Below the pieces are notes generated by a model. It saw only the letters and a list, made by a program, of their open reading frames with translations, had not been told where the DNA came from and made no database searches. The position numbers and the translations under genes are program-made. Positions 46,146-54,947 of a DNA stretch of 64,000 nucleotides are shown in pieces. Numbering within the stretch: the first letter of the stretch is position 1; the number at the start of each line of letters is the position of its first letter. Where the stretch lies: positions 186,001 through 250,000 of the forward strand of contig NZ_JAABOS010000001.1 of assembly GCF_010078235.1 (NCBI RefSeq). The letters run 5' to 3'. This DNA is from Cognatundibacterium crateris. GTDB taxonomy: Bacteria; Pseudomonadota; Gammaproteobacteria; Burkholderiales; Burkholderiaceae_D.

Positions 46146-46664
46146 TTAGCTTCCGCCAGCAAGCACCTCATCGGGATTCAGGTAGTAGATTTGTCTCCAG
46201 CCTTGCGTAGCCTGACTATAGCGCCAGGGCAGGGGAATCAAAGACAGAATCGCATAGTGCAGATGCGGTGCTTTGCCAGCAGCGTTACCACTGGTACCCA
46301 CAGATCCTATGCGCTCGCCAGATGCCACGAACCAAGGCGCAGCTGTCGGTTCGGCCAGGTGTGCGTAATAGTGTATGCGCCATTTCGGACCCAGTATGGC
46401 GATCACGTTTCCACCAATGCCTAATTGTCCTTGATAGATGACGAGGCCTGAACTTGCAGAGATTACAGGCTGACCCTGCTTCGCAAAAATATCGATCCCC
46501 TTGTGTACACCCGACTGGCCCCAGGGTTCAAACCAAAAGGAAGAACGATTCCAGTCTTTTTTAGAGGCTGCCTGAACCGGAATGACAGTTTTGTCCGGAA
46601 TAAGGTAGCCCGTGACGACGATGGCGAGTAAGAAAAGCAGGATCTGAATGGAACGATGGTGCAT
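46146..46664 (-). CDS. M23-family peptidase (LytM-like)
   Basis: This protein of about 172 residues has an N-terminal membrane or signal segment (IQILLFLLAIVVTGYLI) and an M23 metallopeptidase domain with the zinc ligands in HKGIDIF and HLHY. Such enzymes cut peptidoglycan cross-bridges in the periplasm. A GTG at 46694 would add 10 residues and has GAGG very near, so the start is uncertain. Confidence 0.85.
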   Translation of the reverse strand: MHHRSIQILLFLLAIVVTGYLIPDKTVIPVQAASKKDWNRSSFWFEPWGQSGVHKGIDIFAKQGQPVISASSGLVIYQGQLGIGGNVIAILGPKWRIHYYAHLAEPTAAPWFVASGERIGSVGTSGNAAGKAPHLHYAILSLIPLPWRYSQATQGWRQIYYLNPDEVLAGGS

Positions 46665-46722
46665 GCGCTTGCTGGCAGATGGGTAAGGGGGCACGGCCTC
46701 GTGTCCCCGGACTTGAGTGCAG

Positions 46723-47277
46723 TTAGTTGCTGACTGCAGTGTTGTTGACCTCAGTGTTGATAACCACAGTTCCAGCTAAAAAATCATGTACCGCCCTGCG
46801 TTTTTTATTAAAAAGCATGGTGAAGAATTCTCCCCAGACCCAGATGTTCATGAGGATGATGTTGATGCCATACCAGGAAGGAGCCAATTCTTCCAATTTT
46901 TCAGCTTGCTGCATGTAAGTTAATGACAAATACTCTGCATCACTGAGCTGCAAACAAGCATAAACTACGGCAATCGAAGATAGCGTCGAAAATATAAACA
47001 AAACAGAATGTCGTACTATCGCTGCTTTGGCCGTGACGGGGGAGCCATCGACCATTGCGATTCTGGTTTTCAAGAGTAATTTACCTGGCGTTCCACCATA
47101 TTTGTATACCAAATACACAGAAAACCAAACGCCTATAATTAGCTCAGGTAAAAACCAATACAGGTAAAACAAGCGAAAGTGCGAACCAAAATAATAGTTA
47201 ATTCCAATCAATGGAAGTAAGCACACTAAATCAACCAGATAAGCGCCAAGTCTGCGCCAGAAACCTGCATATTCCAA
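46723..47277 (-). CDS. RDD-family membrane protein
   Basis: A protein of about 184 residues with the RDD layout: YAGFWRRLGAYLVDLVCLLPLIG with conserved Arg and Asp in the first helix, further helices at about 45-65 and 100-125, and RRAVHDFLAGTVVI. The best start is TTG 47277, preceded by AAAGGAAAGAT. A longer frame to TTG 47313 exists. RDD proteins are often transporters or accessory membrane proteins, with substrate unknown here. Confidence 0.82.
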   Translation of the reverse strand: MEYAGFWRRLGAYLVDLVCLLPLIGINYYFGSHFRLFYLYWFLPELIIGVWFSVYLVYKYGGTPGKLLLKTRIAMVDGSPVTAKAAIVRHSVLFIFSTLSSIAVVYACLQLSDAEYLSLTYMQQAEKLEELAPSWYGINIILMNIWVWGEFFTMLFNKKRRAVHDFLAGTVVINTEVNNTAVSN

Positions 47278-47348
47278 AATCTTTCCTTTGTTGTTGAATT
47301 TTGAAGCGAGCAATCTAACATGTTCGTATCATAAAGGCAATTTTATGC

Positions 47349-48242
47349 ATGCCTACATGCGCGGACGTGATGATGCCGGATATAGACGGCTATGAAGTGT
47401 GCCGTATGCTGAAAGAAAATCCAGTCACAAAAAATATTCCCGCCAGTTTTATCACTGCGATGAATGAAATCCAGAACGAGCAAAAGGGATTGGCGCTTGG
47501 CGCGGTGGACTACATTACAAAGCCGATTAGCGCACCTATCGTTTTAGCACGTATCCGTACCCATCTCGCGCTGTATCAGCAAAATATAGAACTGGAACGT
47601 AAAGTGCAGGAGCGCACGCTGGAGCTGCAGAAAACCAATCTGGCAGTGATACAAAGACTGGCACGTGCGGGTGAGTTTAAGGACAATGAAACCGATCGTC
47701 ATGTCATTCGTATGACATATTACTCGCGTCTGATCGCCAGCAAAATTACGCAGGATGAAAGTTGGATAGAGTTGGTATTCCATTCCTCAGCCATGCATGA
47801 CATAGGAAAAATAGGTGTGCCGGATAAAATCCTGCTGAAAAACGGCAAACTGGATACCGAGGAATGGAGTGTAATGATTTCCCATCCTATGATGGGGGCG
47901 TAGATTATCGGTGAACATGCCTCAGATTTGTTAACCATGGCCAGAGAAATTGCGCAATCTCACCATGAAAAATGGGATGGCAGCGGCTATCCCTTCAAAC
48001 TCAAGGGCGAGCAGATTCCTCTGGCTGGTCGCATTGTCGTGGTGGCTGATGTGTTTGATGCGCTGACTTCAGAGCGACCTTATAAAAAAGCCTGGCCGAT
48101 AGAAGAGGCTTATGCGCATTTGCTGGATCAGTCCGGCAAGCATTTTGATCCTAGGCTGGTGGAAGTCTTTATTGCGTCAAAACCTGAGGTGGAAGAGATC
48201 ATGCATAAATATGCAGAAGTCCGGCTCAGTGACGGCGATTAA
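47349..48242 (+). pseudogene. Degraded HD-GYP response regulator
   Basis: The frame reads DVMMPDIDGYEVCRML (the phospho-acceptor part of a receiver domain) and continues through LITAM-like and KPI segments to an HD-GYP domain with HDIGK (near 47800). It is interrupted by an in-frame TAG at 47901-47903, where homologs have a conserved glutamate (GAEIIGEH). It resumes in the same frame with HHEKWDGSGYP to 48242. The first 50 or so residues of the receiver, with its acidic pocket, are also missing. Both lesions suggest decay of a cyclic-di-GMP phosphodiesterase regulator. Two shorter frames (47349-47903, 47928-48242) remain. Confidence 0.85.
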
Positions 48243-48303
48243 AAAACTGCGCACTTATTCTTAAATCAGCGCCCCGTCGCCGGAACGCCGATATCACTGA
48301 ACA

Positions 48304-49233
48304 TCAGTGTTTGATCTCTGCCGGCGCTACTGTACCTTCGGCCAGGGTATTCGTGACGAATAACTGTGCACAGTCGACCGGGTCAAAACCATAATGCTGG
48401 CCACAGAAGTCGCAGTTGATGTCGATGCGTCCTGCTTCAGCAATAGCGCTTTCGATTTCGGCAGCACCCAGCATTTTCAGCATATCGCCGACTTTTTCAC
48501 GGGTGCAGCTGCAATGGAATTCAGGATGCAGCGGTTCGAATACGCGCAGGGTCTGCTCCCAGAACAGACGGTGCATCAGGGTTTCAGCGCTGTGCTCCAG
48601 CATTTCATCTTTTTTGAGGGTGTCACCCAGCATCACAGCATGGTTCCAGGCTTCTGCTTCGTCTTCGACTTTGGATTCGCTGCCGCCAATTTTCGGCAGT
48701 TTTTGCAATAGCATGCCGCGTGTTACTTTGTCGTTGGCCGCCAGCCAGAGCTTGGTATCGAGCTGCTCGGAACGCAGCATATAGTTTTCGATGACGGTGG
48801 CAATATCATCACCATCAAGCGGCACGATGCCTTGATAAGCCTGCTGGCCCGGCATTTTATCGTTAGGATCAAGCGTGATCACAAAGCGGCCCTGACCATG
48901 CGCATGCACCAGGTCTTTCAGGCTTTCATTGTCTTCGATGACGGCATCATCGGCCAGCTTGGCCGTCGCACGCAGACGCAGATTGGCATCACATTCGACC
49001 ACCATCAGTTTGACCGGGCCATCGCCATGTATTTGCATGATCATGGTGCCGTTAAATTTCAGATTAGCAGAGAGCAGGGCGGCGGCGGCCATCAGTTCGC
49101 CAAGTAAAGTTTGCACCGCCTTAGGATAGCTGCGGTGTGACTGCATTTGCTGCCAGGATTGCTCCAGTTCGACCAGTTCGCCGCGTACGCCGGCATGTTC
49201 AAACATAAATTTTTGCAGTGTATCTGTTTTCAT
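48304..49233 (-). CDS. hslO: Redox-regulated chaperone Hsp33
   Basis: This 309-residue protein ends with the zinc-binding cysteine pairs CSC and CDFC, separated by 29 residues, the redox switch of Hsp33. The N-terminal holdase domain has VELEQSWQQM and the LLGELMAAAALLSANLKF pattern. ATG 49233 gives the usual length; a frame open to 49266 is longer. Under oxidative stress the zinc is lost and the protein becomes an active chaperone. Confidence 0.95.
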   Translation of the reverse strand: MKTDTLQKFMFEHAGVRGELVELEQSWQQMQSHRSYPKAVQTLLGELMAAAALLSANLKFNGTMIMQIHGDGPVKLMVVECDANLRLRATAKLADDAVIEDNESLKDLVHAHGQGRFVITLDPNDKMPGQQAYQGIVPLDGDDIATVIENYMLRSEQLDTKLWLAANDKVTRGMLLQKLPKIGGSESKVEDEAEAWNHAVMLGDTLKKDEMLEHSAETLMHRLFWEQTLRVFEPLHPEFHCSCTREKVGDMLKMLGAAEIESAIAEAGRIDINCDFCGQHYGFDPVDCAQLFVTNTLAEGTVAPAEIKH

Positions 49234-49320
49234 AAGTTCAAATTCAAGCTGAGTGTTAAGCTGCACAACACTGTCCCAGCCAGCTGCCTTCAGCTGCGTG
49301 AGCCATGTCGCGGCAGTTGA

Positions 49321-49845
49321 TTAATCTATGCGTTTAAGCTCAGTTTTATAGAGCTGGCCACGTTGCGCATAATTGGCAGTGTTTCTGTGCATGCCCGCAA
49401 TGTCCTGTTCCGTCAGCTGGCGCACCGCCTTGGCGGGCGAGCCTATGATCAGTGAGTTGTCAGGAAATTCCTTGCCCTCTGTGACCAGTGCACCGGCACC
49501 GACCAGACAATTTTTACCTATTTTTGCACCGTTCAGTACGACTGCCTGGATACCGATCAGCGAACCCTCGCCTATGGTGCAACCATGCAGCATGGCCTGA
49601 TGACCGATAGTGACATTGCTGGCGACTGTCAGCGGATAGCCGGGATCGGTATGCAGGATGCAGCCCTCCTGCACGTTGCTGTTTTCGCCGATGTGGATGA
49701 GTTCATTATCGCCGCGCAGGGTGACATCAAACCAGATGCTGGCTTTGGCATCGATTTTGACTTTACCTATGATTTTCGCGGTATCCGTGATGTAGGCGGA
49801 AGCATCGATATCGGGCGTTTGATCGCCTAATTGGTAGATGGGCAT
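49321..49845 (-). CDS. Gamma-carbonic-anhydrase/PaaY-like hexapeptide-repeat protein
   Basis: A 174-residue left-handed beta-helix protein with hexapeptide repeats (IGENSNVQEGCILHTD, GHQAMLHGCTIGEGSLIGI, IGKNCLVGAGALVTEG). Histidines in the H-TD, GH and HGC positions match the metal site of gamma-class carbonic anhydrase-like proteins. E. coli homologs are YrdA and PaaY. Activity is unproven. The start lies near the divergent DUF455 gene. Confidence 0.9.
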   Translation of the reverse strand: MPIYQLGDQTPDIDASAYITDTAKIIGKVKIDAKASIWFDVTLRGDNELIHIGENSNVQEGCILHTDPGYPLTVASNVTIGHQAMLHGCTIGEGSLIGIQAVVLNGAKIGKNCLVGAGALVTEGKEFPDNSLIIGSPAKAVRQLTEQDIAGMHRNTANYAQRGQLYKTELKRID

Positions 49846-49925
49846 GGTTTTTCCGTAAAATAGCGGGACATGAACAGAATCAGCGTAAAGGACATCGCGA
49901 TTTAAGCGCGCCGTGTGCGCGACTT

Positions 49926-50861
49926 ATGTACGAAGCATGCACGAAGCATACGCTGTCTTTTTACACTGATATGATGCAAACCCCGTATTTTAGCGCCCCG
50001 CGCATGATATTGCCGGACTCTTTCAAAAACATGAATCTATCTCCCAGCCAAGCTCCTGAGTTAAGAGCAACCGCCTTACAAGTATTGTTGCAGACTGATC
50101 CACAAGAAAAATGTCGCCTTGCCTTGTCTATCCCCGATGATGTGAGGCTGGATAAAACGATCCAGATCCATGAGCCGGATGGCATCCCTGGCCGGCCGGT
50201 GCGTCCAGAACTGGTACCGCCTGGTCAGGTTGGACGACGCGCCATGCATACGGTGGAGGGCAGGGCGGTACTGATCCACGCACTGGCCCATATAGAAATG
50301 AACGCGATTAACCTGGCGGCCGACATCCTGTGGCGCTTCGCCGGTTTGCCGGAACAGTTTTACCGTGACTGGCTACGCGTGATGAGGGAAGAAGCCTATC
50401 ACTTCCAGTTACTTAGTGATCATTTGCAGCAGCAGGGTTACGAATATGGCGGCTTTACGGCGCATAACAGTTTGTGGGAAATGGCGGCCAAGACCAGACA
50501 GGATCTGATTGCGCGGCTGGCGCTGGTGCCACGTACGCTGGAGGCGCGCGGGCTGGATGTCACACCGGGCGTGGCAGTCAAGCTGGCGCAGGCCGGTGAC
50601 GCACGGGGCGCAGAGATACTGATGATTATTTATCGTGATGAAATCGGCCATGTCGCGATTGGCAATCACTGGTATCTGCACTTTTGTACCGAACAGGGAC
50701 TGGACCCGGTCGCTTTATATCCGCAACTGGCGCTGCAATATAAAGCGCCACGTTTGCGCGGCCCCTTTAATCTGGAAGCGCGGCGTACTGCTGGCTTTAG
50801 TGATGAGGAATTGCAGCTGATGCTGCAAGCGGATCAGCCTCAGACTCAGCCAAGAGTTTAA
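49926..50861 (+). CDS. DUF455 ferritin-like protein
   Basis: This frame of up to 311 residues belongs to DUF455, a ferritin-like diiron fold. The motifs HALAHIEMNAINLAADI, MREEAYHFQLLSDHL and DEIGHVAIGNHWY supply the Glu and His ligands expected for two irons. The start is uncertain: ATG 49926, the internal ATGs, or ATG 50031 (MNLSPSQAPELRATALQVLL) are all possible, and none has a strong ribosome site. The last agrees with the usual start of the family. Function unknown, possibly hydroxylation like MiaE-type diiron enzymes. Confidence 0.85.
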   Translation: MYEACTKHTLSFYTDMMQTPYFSAPRMILPDSFKNMNLSPSQAPELRATALQVLLQTDPQEKCRLALSIPDDVRLDKTIQIHEPDGIPGRPVRPELVPPGQVGRRAMHTVEGRAVLIHALAHIEMNAINLAADILWRFAGLPEQFYRDWLRVMREEAYHFQLLSDHLQQQGYEYGGFTAHNSLWEMAAKTRQDLIARLALVPRTLEARGLDVTPGVAVKLAQAGDARGAEILMIIYRDEIGHVAIGNHWYLHFCTEQGLDPVALYPQLALQYKAPRLRGPFNLEARRTAGFSDEELQLMLQADQPQTQPRV

Positions 50862-50881
50862 TTTAGGCTGAAGAGAGCGAT

Positions 50882-50920
50882 AAAAAAGCCCTGAAGGCTG
50901 CTCGCACAGCTATTCAGGGC
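50882..50920 (-). terminator. Rho-independent terminator of the DUF2807 gene
   Basis: GCCCTGA (50888-50894) and TCAGGGC (50914-50920) form a 7-bp stem. On the minus strand the stem is followed by six T (50882-50887). It lies 45 bases after the stop of the minus-strand gene at 50965. Confidence 0.85.
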
Positions 50921-50964
50921 AAAACCTCTCTTGTTTAAAGGCAGGAGAAAAACTGGTGTCCGGC

Positions 50965-51585
50965 TTAGTCGCCAGCCTTGATGCTGCCGATACCATCAAC
51001 CGATTTGCTCAAATTGCGCGGATGTCCGTAATAGGTCAGGGAACCTATGCCTTGCACCGAGGCGCTGAGTTTTTCTTTGGCATGCACCGAAACCGAGCCT
51101 ATGCCTTCCACGCTGACATCGGCGCGTTCAGTCAACAAATCCTTGGTTTCTACCATGCCCACACCTTGGGCTTTCAGTCGCAAATTTTTTACCTTGCCCG
51201 CAGCAGTCAGCATGCCCGCGCCTTCATAAGAAATTTCTACGTCGTCGCTGTTAATGTTACTGATCCTGGCGACACCTGCGCCTTCCATTCTGAAACGGCT
51301 CAGGCTGGGAACGGTGACGATGACCTGTGCGTCATCCTTGATTTTGATGGAATTTTTATCTTTGTAGGAAATAATCAGTTCATTTCCCGCGACCTCAGTG
51401 AGGACTTTGGCATTGAACTTGTCATCGCCCTTGAGTGTGATTGACTGCGCTTTACCGACTTCTACGCTGAGGTTAAACGCGCAACGGCATTTGATTGCGG
51501 TAAAAGCCGGTACTTCTCTTGTGCTGTTTTCTGCATGTGCCATGCCTGCAATGAGTAAGCTTCCCAGTATCCAGAATTTGCGCAT
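50965..51585 (-). CDS. Secreted DUF2807 (head GIN domain) protein
   Basis: A 206-residue protein with a signal peptide (MRKFWILGSLLIAGMAHA) and a DUF2807 beta-helix: TAIKCRCAFNLSVEVGKAQSITLKGDD, then repeated strands with Gly-rich turns (EGAGVARISN, EGAGMLTAAG, QGVGMVETKD, EGIGSVSVHA, QGIGSLTYYG). The CRC cysteine pair near the start of the mature protein replaces the usual GxF. GGAGATCACG precedes the ATG. Function of the family is not defined. Confidence 0.85.
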   Translation of the reverse strand: MRKFWILGSLLIAGMAHAENSTREVPAFTAIKCRCAFNLSVEVGKAQSITLKGDDKFNAKVLTEVAGNELIISYKDKNSIKIKDDAQVIVTVPSLSRFRMEGAGVARISNINSDDVEISYEGAGMLTAAGKVKNLRLKAQGVGMVETKDLLTERADVSVEGIGSVSVHAKEKLSASVQGIGSLTYYGHPRNLSKSVDGIGSIKAGD

Positions 51586-51789
51586 CGTGATCTCCTTGAG
51601 TTCTTGTTTATAGGTGAGGAAGGAATTGGCTTCCTGCGTCTTGTTTCTACTTGTGACTGCTCGATGGCTGCAGTATCCGGTGAGTTCATGTCCTAAGCTA
51701 AGGCTTTGCGACAGGCTGCAAAATCGGAGGGGTGAGATGCGATAAATCCGCTTCTGTCTCGTTGGATCAGTGCTGGGCTGACTGTTTGC

Positions 51790-52317
51790 TTATCGTGTGA
51801 TGGGCAGATCAGAGGCAAGGCGCTCAAAGTGCAGCATATCCATCCAAACATCATGTCTGAGTACGGCGGAGCGTGCGTGCCCATATTGTTGGAAACCGCA
51901 TTTTTTCATTACTGCAAGTGAGGCCTGATTATCGATAATCACGACCGCTTCCAGCCGGTGTAAGCGCAGCTCGTGAAAAGCCTGTTCACAAACCAGATTG
52001 ACTGCCTGACTGGCATAGCCATGTCCGCCATGTCTGGCGCTGAAGCGATAACCGACAGACGCTTTGTGATAATGGTCGCGTTCTATGCCGCGTAAGGTAA
52101 CACGTCCTATGATTTCTTCTCCCAGCCAGGCCAGGTAGTGGTACTCACGGTCGGCGTTGGCCAGCCATAGTGCTTGCTCCAGACTGCTGCGTACTTGCCC
52201 GGGATGGTAAAAGTCATCACCCCGGCTCGCTATCCATTGCTCAAAGTGCTCACGATTCTCTAGTTCGAAGTTGAGTAAAGCCTGTGCATCAGATGTTTTG
52301 ACCAGAGTAAGTTTCAT
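51790..52317 (-). CDS. GNAT-family N-acetyltransferase
   Basis: A 175-residue acetyltransferase of the RimJ/RimL type: YLAWLGEEIIGRVTLRGI, the acetyl-CoA loop RFSARHGGHGYASQAV, and HRLEAVVIIDNQASLAVMKKCGFQQYGHAR at the end. Targets could be ribosomal protein N-termini or small amines; this cannot be told from sequence. The start ATG 52317 begins MKLTLVKTSDAQ. Confidence 0.9.
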   Translation of the reverse strand: MKLTLVKTSDAQALLNFELENREHFEQWIASRGDDFYHPGQVRSSLEQALWLANADREYHYLAWLGEEIIGRVTLRGIERDHYHKASVGYRFSARHGGHGYASQAVNLVCEQAFHELRLHRLEAVVIIDNQASLAVMKKCGFQQYGHARSAVLRHDVWMDMLHFERLASDLPITR

Positions 52318-52454
52318 GGCAATAAAGAATGAAAATTTAGCTGTTATTCAGAAAATTGTAACTCAATTGTAAAACATGCATCAGATATTGCTGCCGCTCA
52401 TGAATCCGGAATAGATGTCGTTAATATATGAAACTACCGATATCAGGAGGCAGC

Positions 52455-53087
52455 ATGTCACAGTCGAGCTTTAAAGTGGCGAATTTTTTTGTCCTTATTT
52501 GCAGCGTATTTTGCCTCACCCAGGCGCTTGCTGAAACTCAGATACAAGCCATGTTTCCCGCACGTGGGGCGGATCGTAGTGTTTTATTGACCGGTTTTGC
52601 CGTCAATAAACCTGCACAACTGTCCGATGTGGATGATATCGCCCAGGGTTTCCCGCGTGAAGTGGCACGTGTGCTGGAACAGAGTCAGCAGTTTAGTGTA
52701 CGTACTATCCCTGAGCTGTTGTCGCTGGACTGGCAGTTAAATCCACCGACACCAGTGTTTCTGGCGCAAGTCGCCAAAAATTTTGATGTGCGCTATGTGA
52801 TTTCCGGCGACATTCGTAATGCGGGCATACGCAATACACCGGTATTGTTTGGCCTGTGGACTAAAAAGACACGTGCGATTGAAGTCGATCTCAATGTCTT
52901 CGATGCCAAAGTCGGTGTGCTGGTCGCCAAATACCGGCTGACTGGAACCGCTGAAGGAGATGTGATCGTTGGGCGTCAGCATGTATTTGCCGGTGAAGGT
53001 TTTGCTGCAACTGGCTATGGCAAGGCGATACTGGAGCTGGCACAAAAAGCTGCGCTATCGGTCACCACTCAGCTTGCCCCGCGCTAG
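52455..53087 (+). CDS. FlgT-like secreted protein
   Basis: A 210-residue protein with a signal peptide (FFVLICSVFCLTQALA). The mature part (VARVLEQSQQFSVRTIPELLS, VRYVISGDIRNAGI, RAIEVDLNVFDAKVGVLVAKYRL) resembles the middle domain of FlgT and related periplasmic proteins that build the flagellar basal-body H ring. ATG 52455 follows the strong CAGGAGGCAGC; the frame to 52428 has no such site. Assignment is by pattern only. A generic periplasmic lipid- or peptide-binding role is possible. Confidence 0.65.
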   Translation: MSQSSFKVANFFVLICSVFCLTQALAETQIQAMFPARGADRSVLLTGFAVNKPAQLSDVDDIAQGFPREVARVLEQSQQFSVRTIPELLSLDWQLNPPTPVFLAQVAKNFDVRYVISGDIRNAGIRNTPVLFGLWTKKTRAIEVDLNVFDAKVGVLVAKYRLTGTAEGDVIVGRQHVFAGEGFAATGYGKAILELAQKAALSVTTQLAPR

Positions 53088-53103
53088 GCCTCTGGCACTT
53101 ATC

Positions 53104-54789
53104 CTAGCCGCTGGCCTTAGCCCTTTCGATTTCCTGCAGACGTAATACCCGGCGCTGTACCTTGCCGGTAGTCGTCATCGGCAAGGCATCCAGGAATTCA
53201 ATTTCTTTCGGATATTCATAGGGCGCCAGCAATTTTTTGACGAAAGCCTGCAGCTCGCTGGTCAGCGCAGTGCTGGCGCGGTGACCTGGCGTAACCACGA
53301 TGTAAGCCTTGACCAGATTGCCGCGCGCTTTGTCCGGTTTCGGGACTACAGCCGCATTTGCGACAGCCGGATGCTTGAGCAGACAGTTTTCAATTTCAGC
53401 CGGACCGATGCGGTAGCCTGCCGATTTAAACATATCATCGGTACGTCCCTGATACCATAAGTATCCATCCGCATCCATCACAGCCAGATCTCCGGTGCGG
53501 CACCATTCACCAGTGTATTTTTGGCGGGTGGCCGCTTCGTTTTTCCAATAACCGAGAAAAAATACCGGATCAGGTTCGCCCTGAATGTCACGCCGGTGCA
53601 CCGCAATTTCACCCGGCGTACCAACTGGCACTGGCTGGCCATCCTCGTCGATCAGTGCCACCTTGTGCCCGGGATAGGGACGGCCCATGCTGCCGGGGCG
53701 GGCAGGCCAGCGCTGATGGGAATTGCCGACGATGTAATTCATCTCAGTCTGCCCATACATTTCATTTGGCGTGATGTGCAGTGCCTGCTGGCACCAATGG
53801 AATACCGTTTCTCCCAGCGGCTCGCCAGCACACATCAGTGCACGCAAACGCAGCCGGAACTGAGTGCGTGGCTGAGGGTAGGTCTTCATCATTTGTTTGA
53901 GTGCAGTCGGGAATAAAAAGGTATTCGTGACGCGGTATTTTTCCAGCAACTCAAAGGCCTTTTCCGCAGAAAAGCGGCCTTGCCAGGCGACGATGGTTTT
54001 GCCGAAATACAGGGTCGGTAACAAGGCATCCATCAGGCCGCCAGTCCAGGCCCAGTCTGCCGGTGACCAGAATACATCACGCTTTTGAGGAAACCAGTTT
54101 TGCGAAGCGACGAAACCAGGAAGATTGCCGATCAGCGCGGAATGCGGCAGCAATGCGCCTTTGGGATCGCCGGTCGTACCGCTGGTGTAAATCAGGATGG
54201 CGGGATCGCTGGCACAGGTATCAGTCAGTTCGAATTCCTGCGGCATTTCCGGCACATAATGGGGCCAACCCAGTGCAGGCAAGTCTTCATCCAGGTCTTC
54301 GTGATCAACGCAGATGCAGGTTTTTAATTCCTTGCAGCGCGCGGCGATGACTGCAAATTGATCCCAGACGGAGCGGTCGATGATAATGGCTCTGGCCTGA
54401 CTGTGCTGCAGCCGGTATTCGAGCGCATCCGGGCCGAACAACTGCGACAGCGGCATTGCGATCGCTCCCATTTGCAGGATGGCAATCAGTGTGATGGCAG
54501 CTTCCGGTCGCTGAGGTAATACATAGGCCACCACATCGCCACGCTGTATGCCTTGCAGACTAAGCAGGTTGGAGAGCTGATTGGCCTGAGTCTGCAATGC
54601 AGAATAAGTCAGGCTTGTACTGATGCCGGCTTCATTTTCATGCCGGATCGCGATCTGATCCGGGTCTGCTGCCCAGCGCCGGGCACAAACGTCTGCGATA
54701 TTAAAGCGCTCTGGAACATACCAGTTGAATTCCTGGTGCAACTGCGCATAGTCATCACAATCCGGGTGTTTCTTTACTGCTTTCTGCAT
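53104..54789 (-). CDS. Acyl-CoA synthetase (acetyl/medium-chain type, ANL superfamily)
   Basis: This 561-residue ANL enzyme has the P-loop-like AMP motif LIYTSGTTGDPKGALLPH (near 200), the MYGQTEMNYIVGNS motif (near 350), the hinge TGDLAVMDADGYLWYQGRTDD (near 430) and the terminal lysine in PMTTTGKVQRR. It should activate a carboxylic acid to its CoA ester. The layout resembles acetyl-CoA or medium-chain acyl-CoA synthetases. A TetR-type palindrome lies 28 bases before its start. Confidence 0.9.
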   Translation of the reverse strand: MQKAVKKHPDCDDYAQLHQEFNWYVPERFNIADVCARRWAADPDQIAIRHENEAGISTSLTYSALQTQANQLSNLLSLQGIQRGDVVAYVLPQRPEAAITLIAILQMGAIAMPLSQLFGPDALEYRLQHSQARAIIIDRSVWDQFAVIAARCKELKTCICVDHEDLDEDLPALGWPHYVPEMPQEFELTDTCASDPAILIYTSGTTGDPKGALLPHSALIGNLPGFVASQNWFPQKRDVFWSPADWAWTGGLMDALLPTLYFGKTIVAWQGRFSAEKAFELLEKYRVTNTFLFPTALKQMMKTYPQPRTQFRLRLRALMCAGEPLGETVFHWCQQALHITPNEMYGQTEMNYIVGNSHQRWPARPGSMGRPYPGHKVALIDEDGQPVPVGTPGEIAVHRRDIQGEPDPVFFLGYWKNEAATRQKYTGEWCRTGDLAVMDADGYLWYQGRTDDMFKSAGYRIGPAEIENCLLKHPAVANAAVVPKPDKARGNLVKAYIVVTPGHRASTALTSELQAFVKKLLAPYEYPKEIEFLDALPMTTTGKVQRRVLRLQEIERAKASG

Positions 54790-54816
54790 ACGACTTCAGT
54801 CTCCGTTATAATTATC

Positions 54817-54828
54817 GAACGATCGTTC
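54817..54828. promoter_or_regulatory. TetR-type operator GAACGATCGTTC
   Basis: A perfect 12-bp palindrome sits in the 158-base gap between the divergent acyl-CoA synthetase (-, start 54789) and alpha/beta hydrolase (+, start 54948). Such sites are typical for TetR-family repressors of acyl-CoA metabolism. No TetR gene is in the window, so the regulator is encoded elsewhere. Confidence 0.6.
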
Positions 54829-54947
54829 TATTATTTTAAGCCTGCTCTCCCTGATTGCACCGGGCTGCCTGGTGTCGGTCTGGTGCGCTGTTCAGACATG
54901 CTACTGTAAATTGATCAGGCCTAAGCGGTCTGAACTGCTATTCCTTG

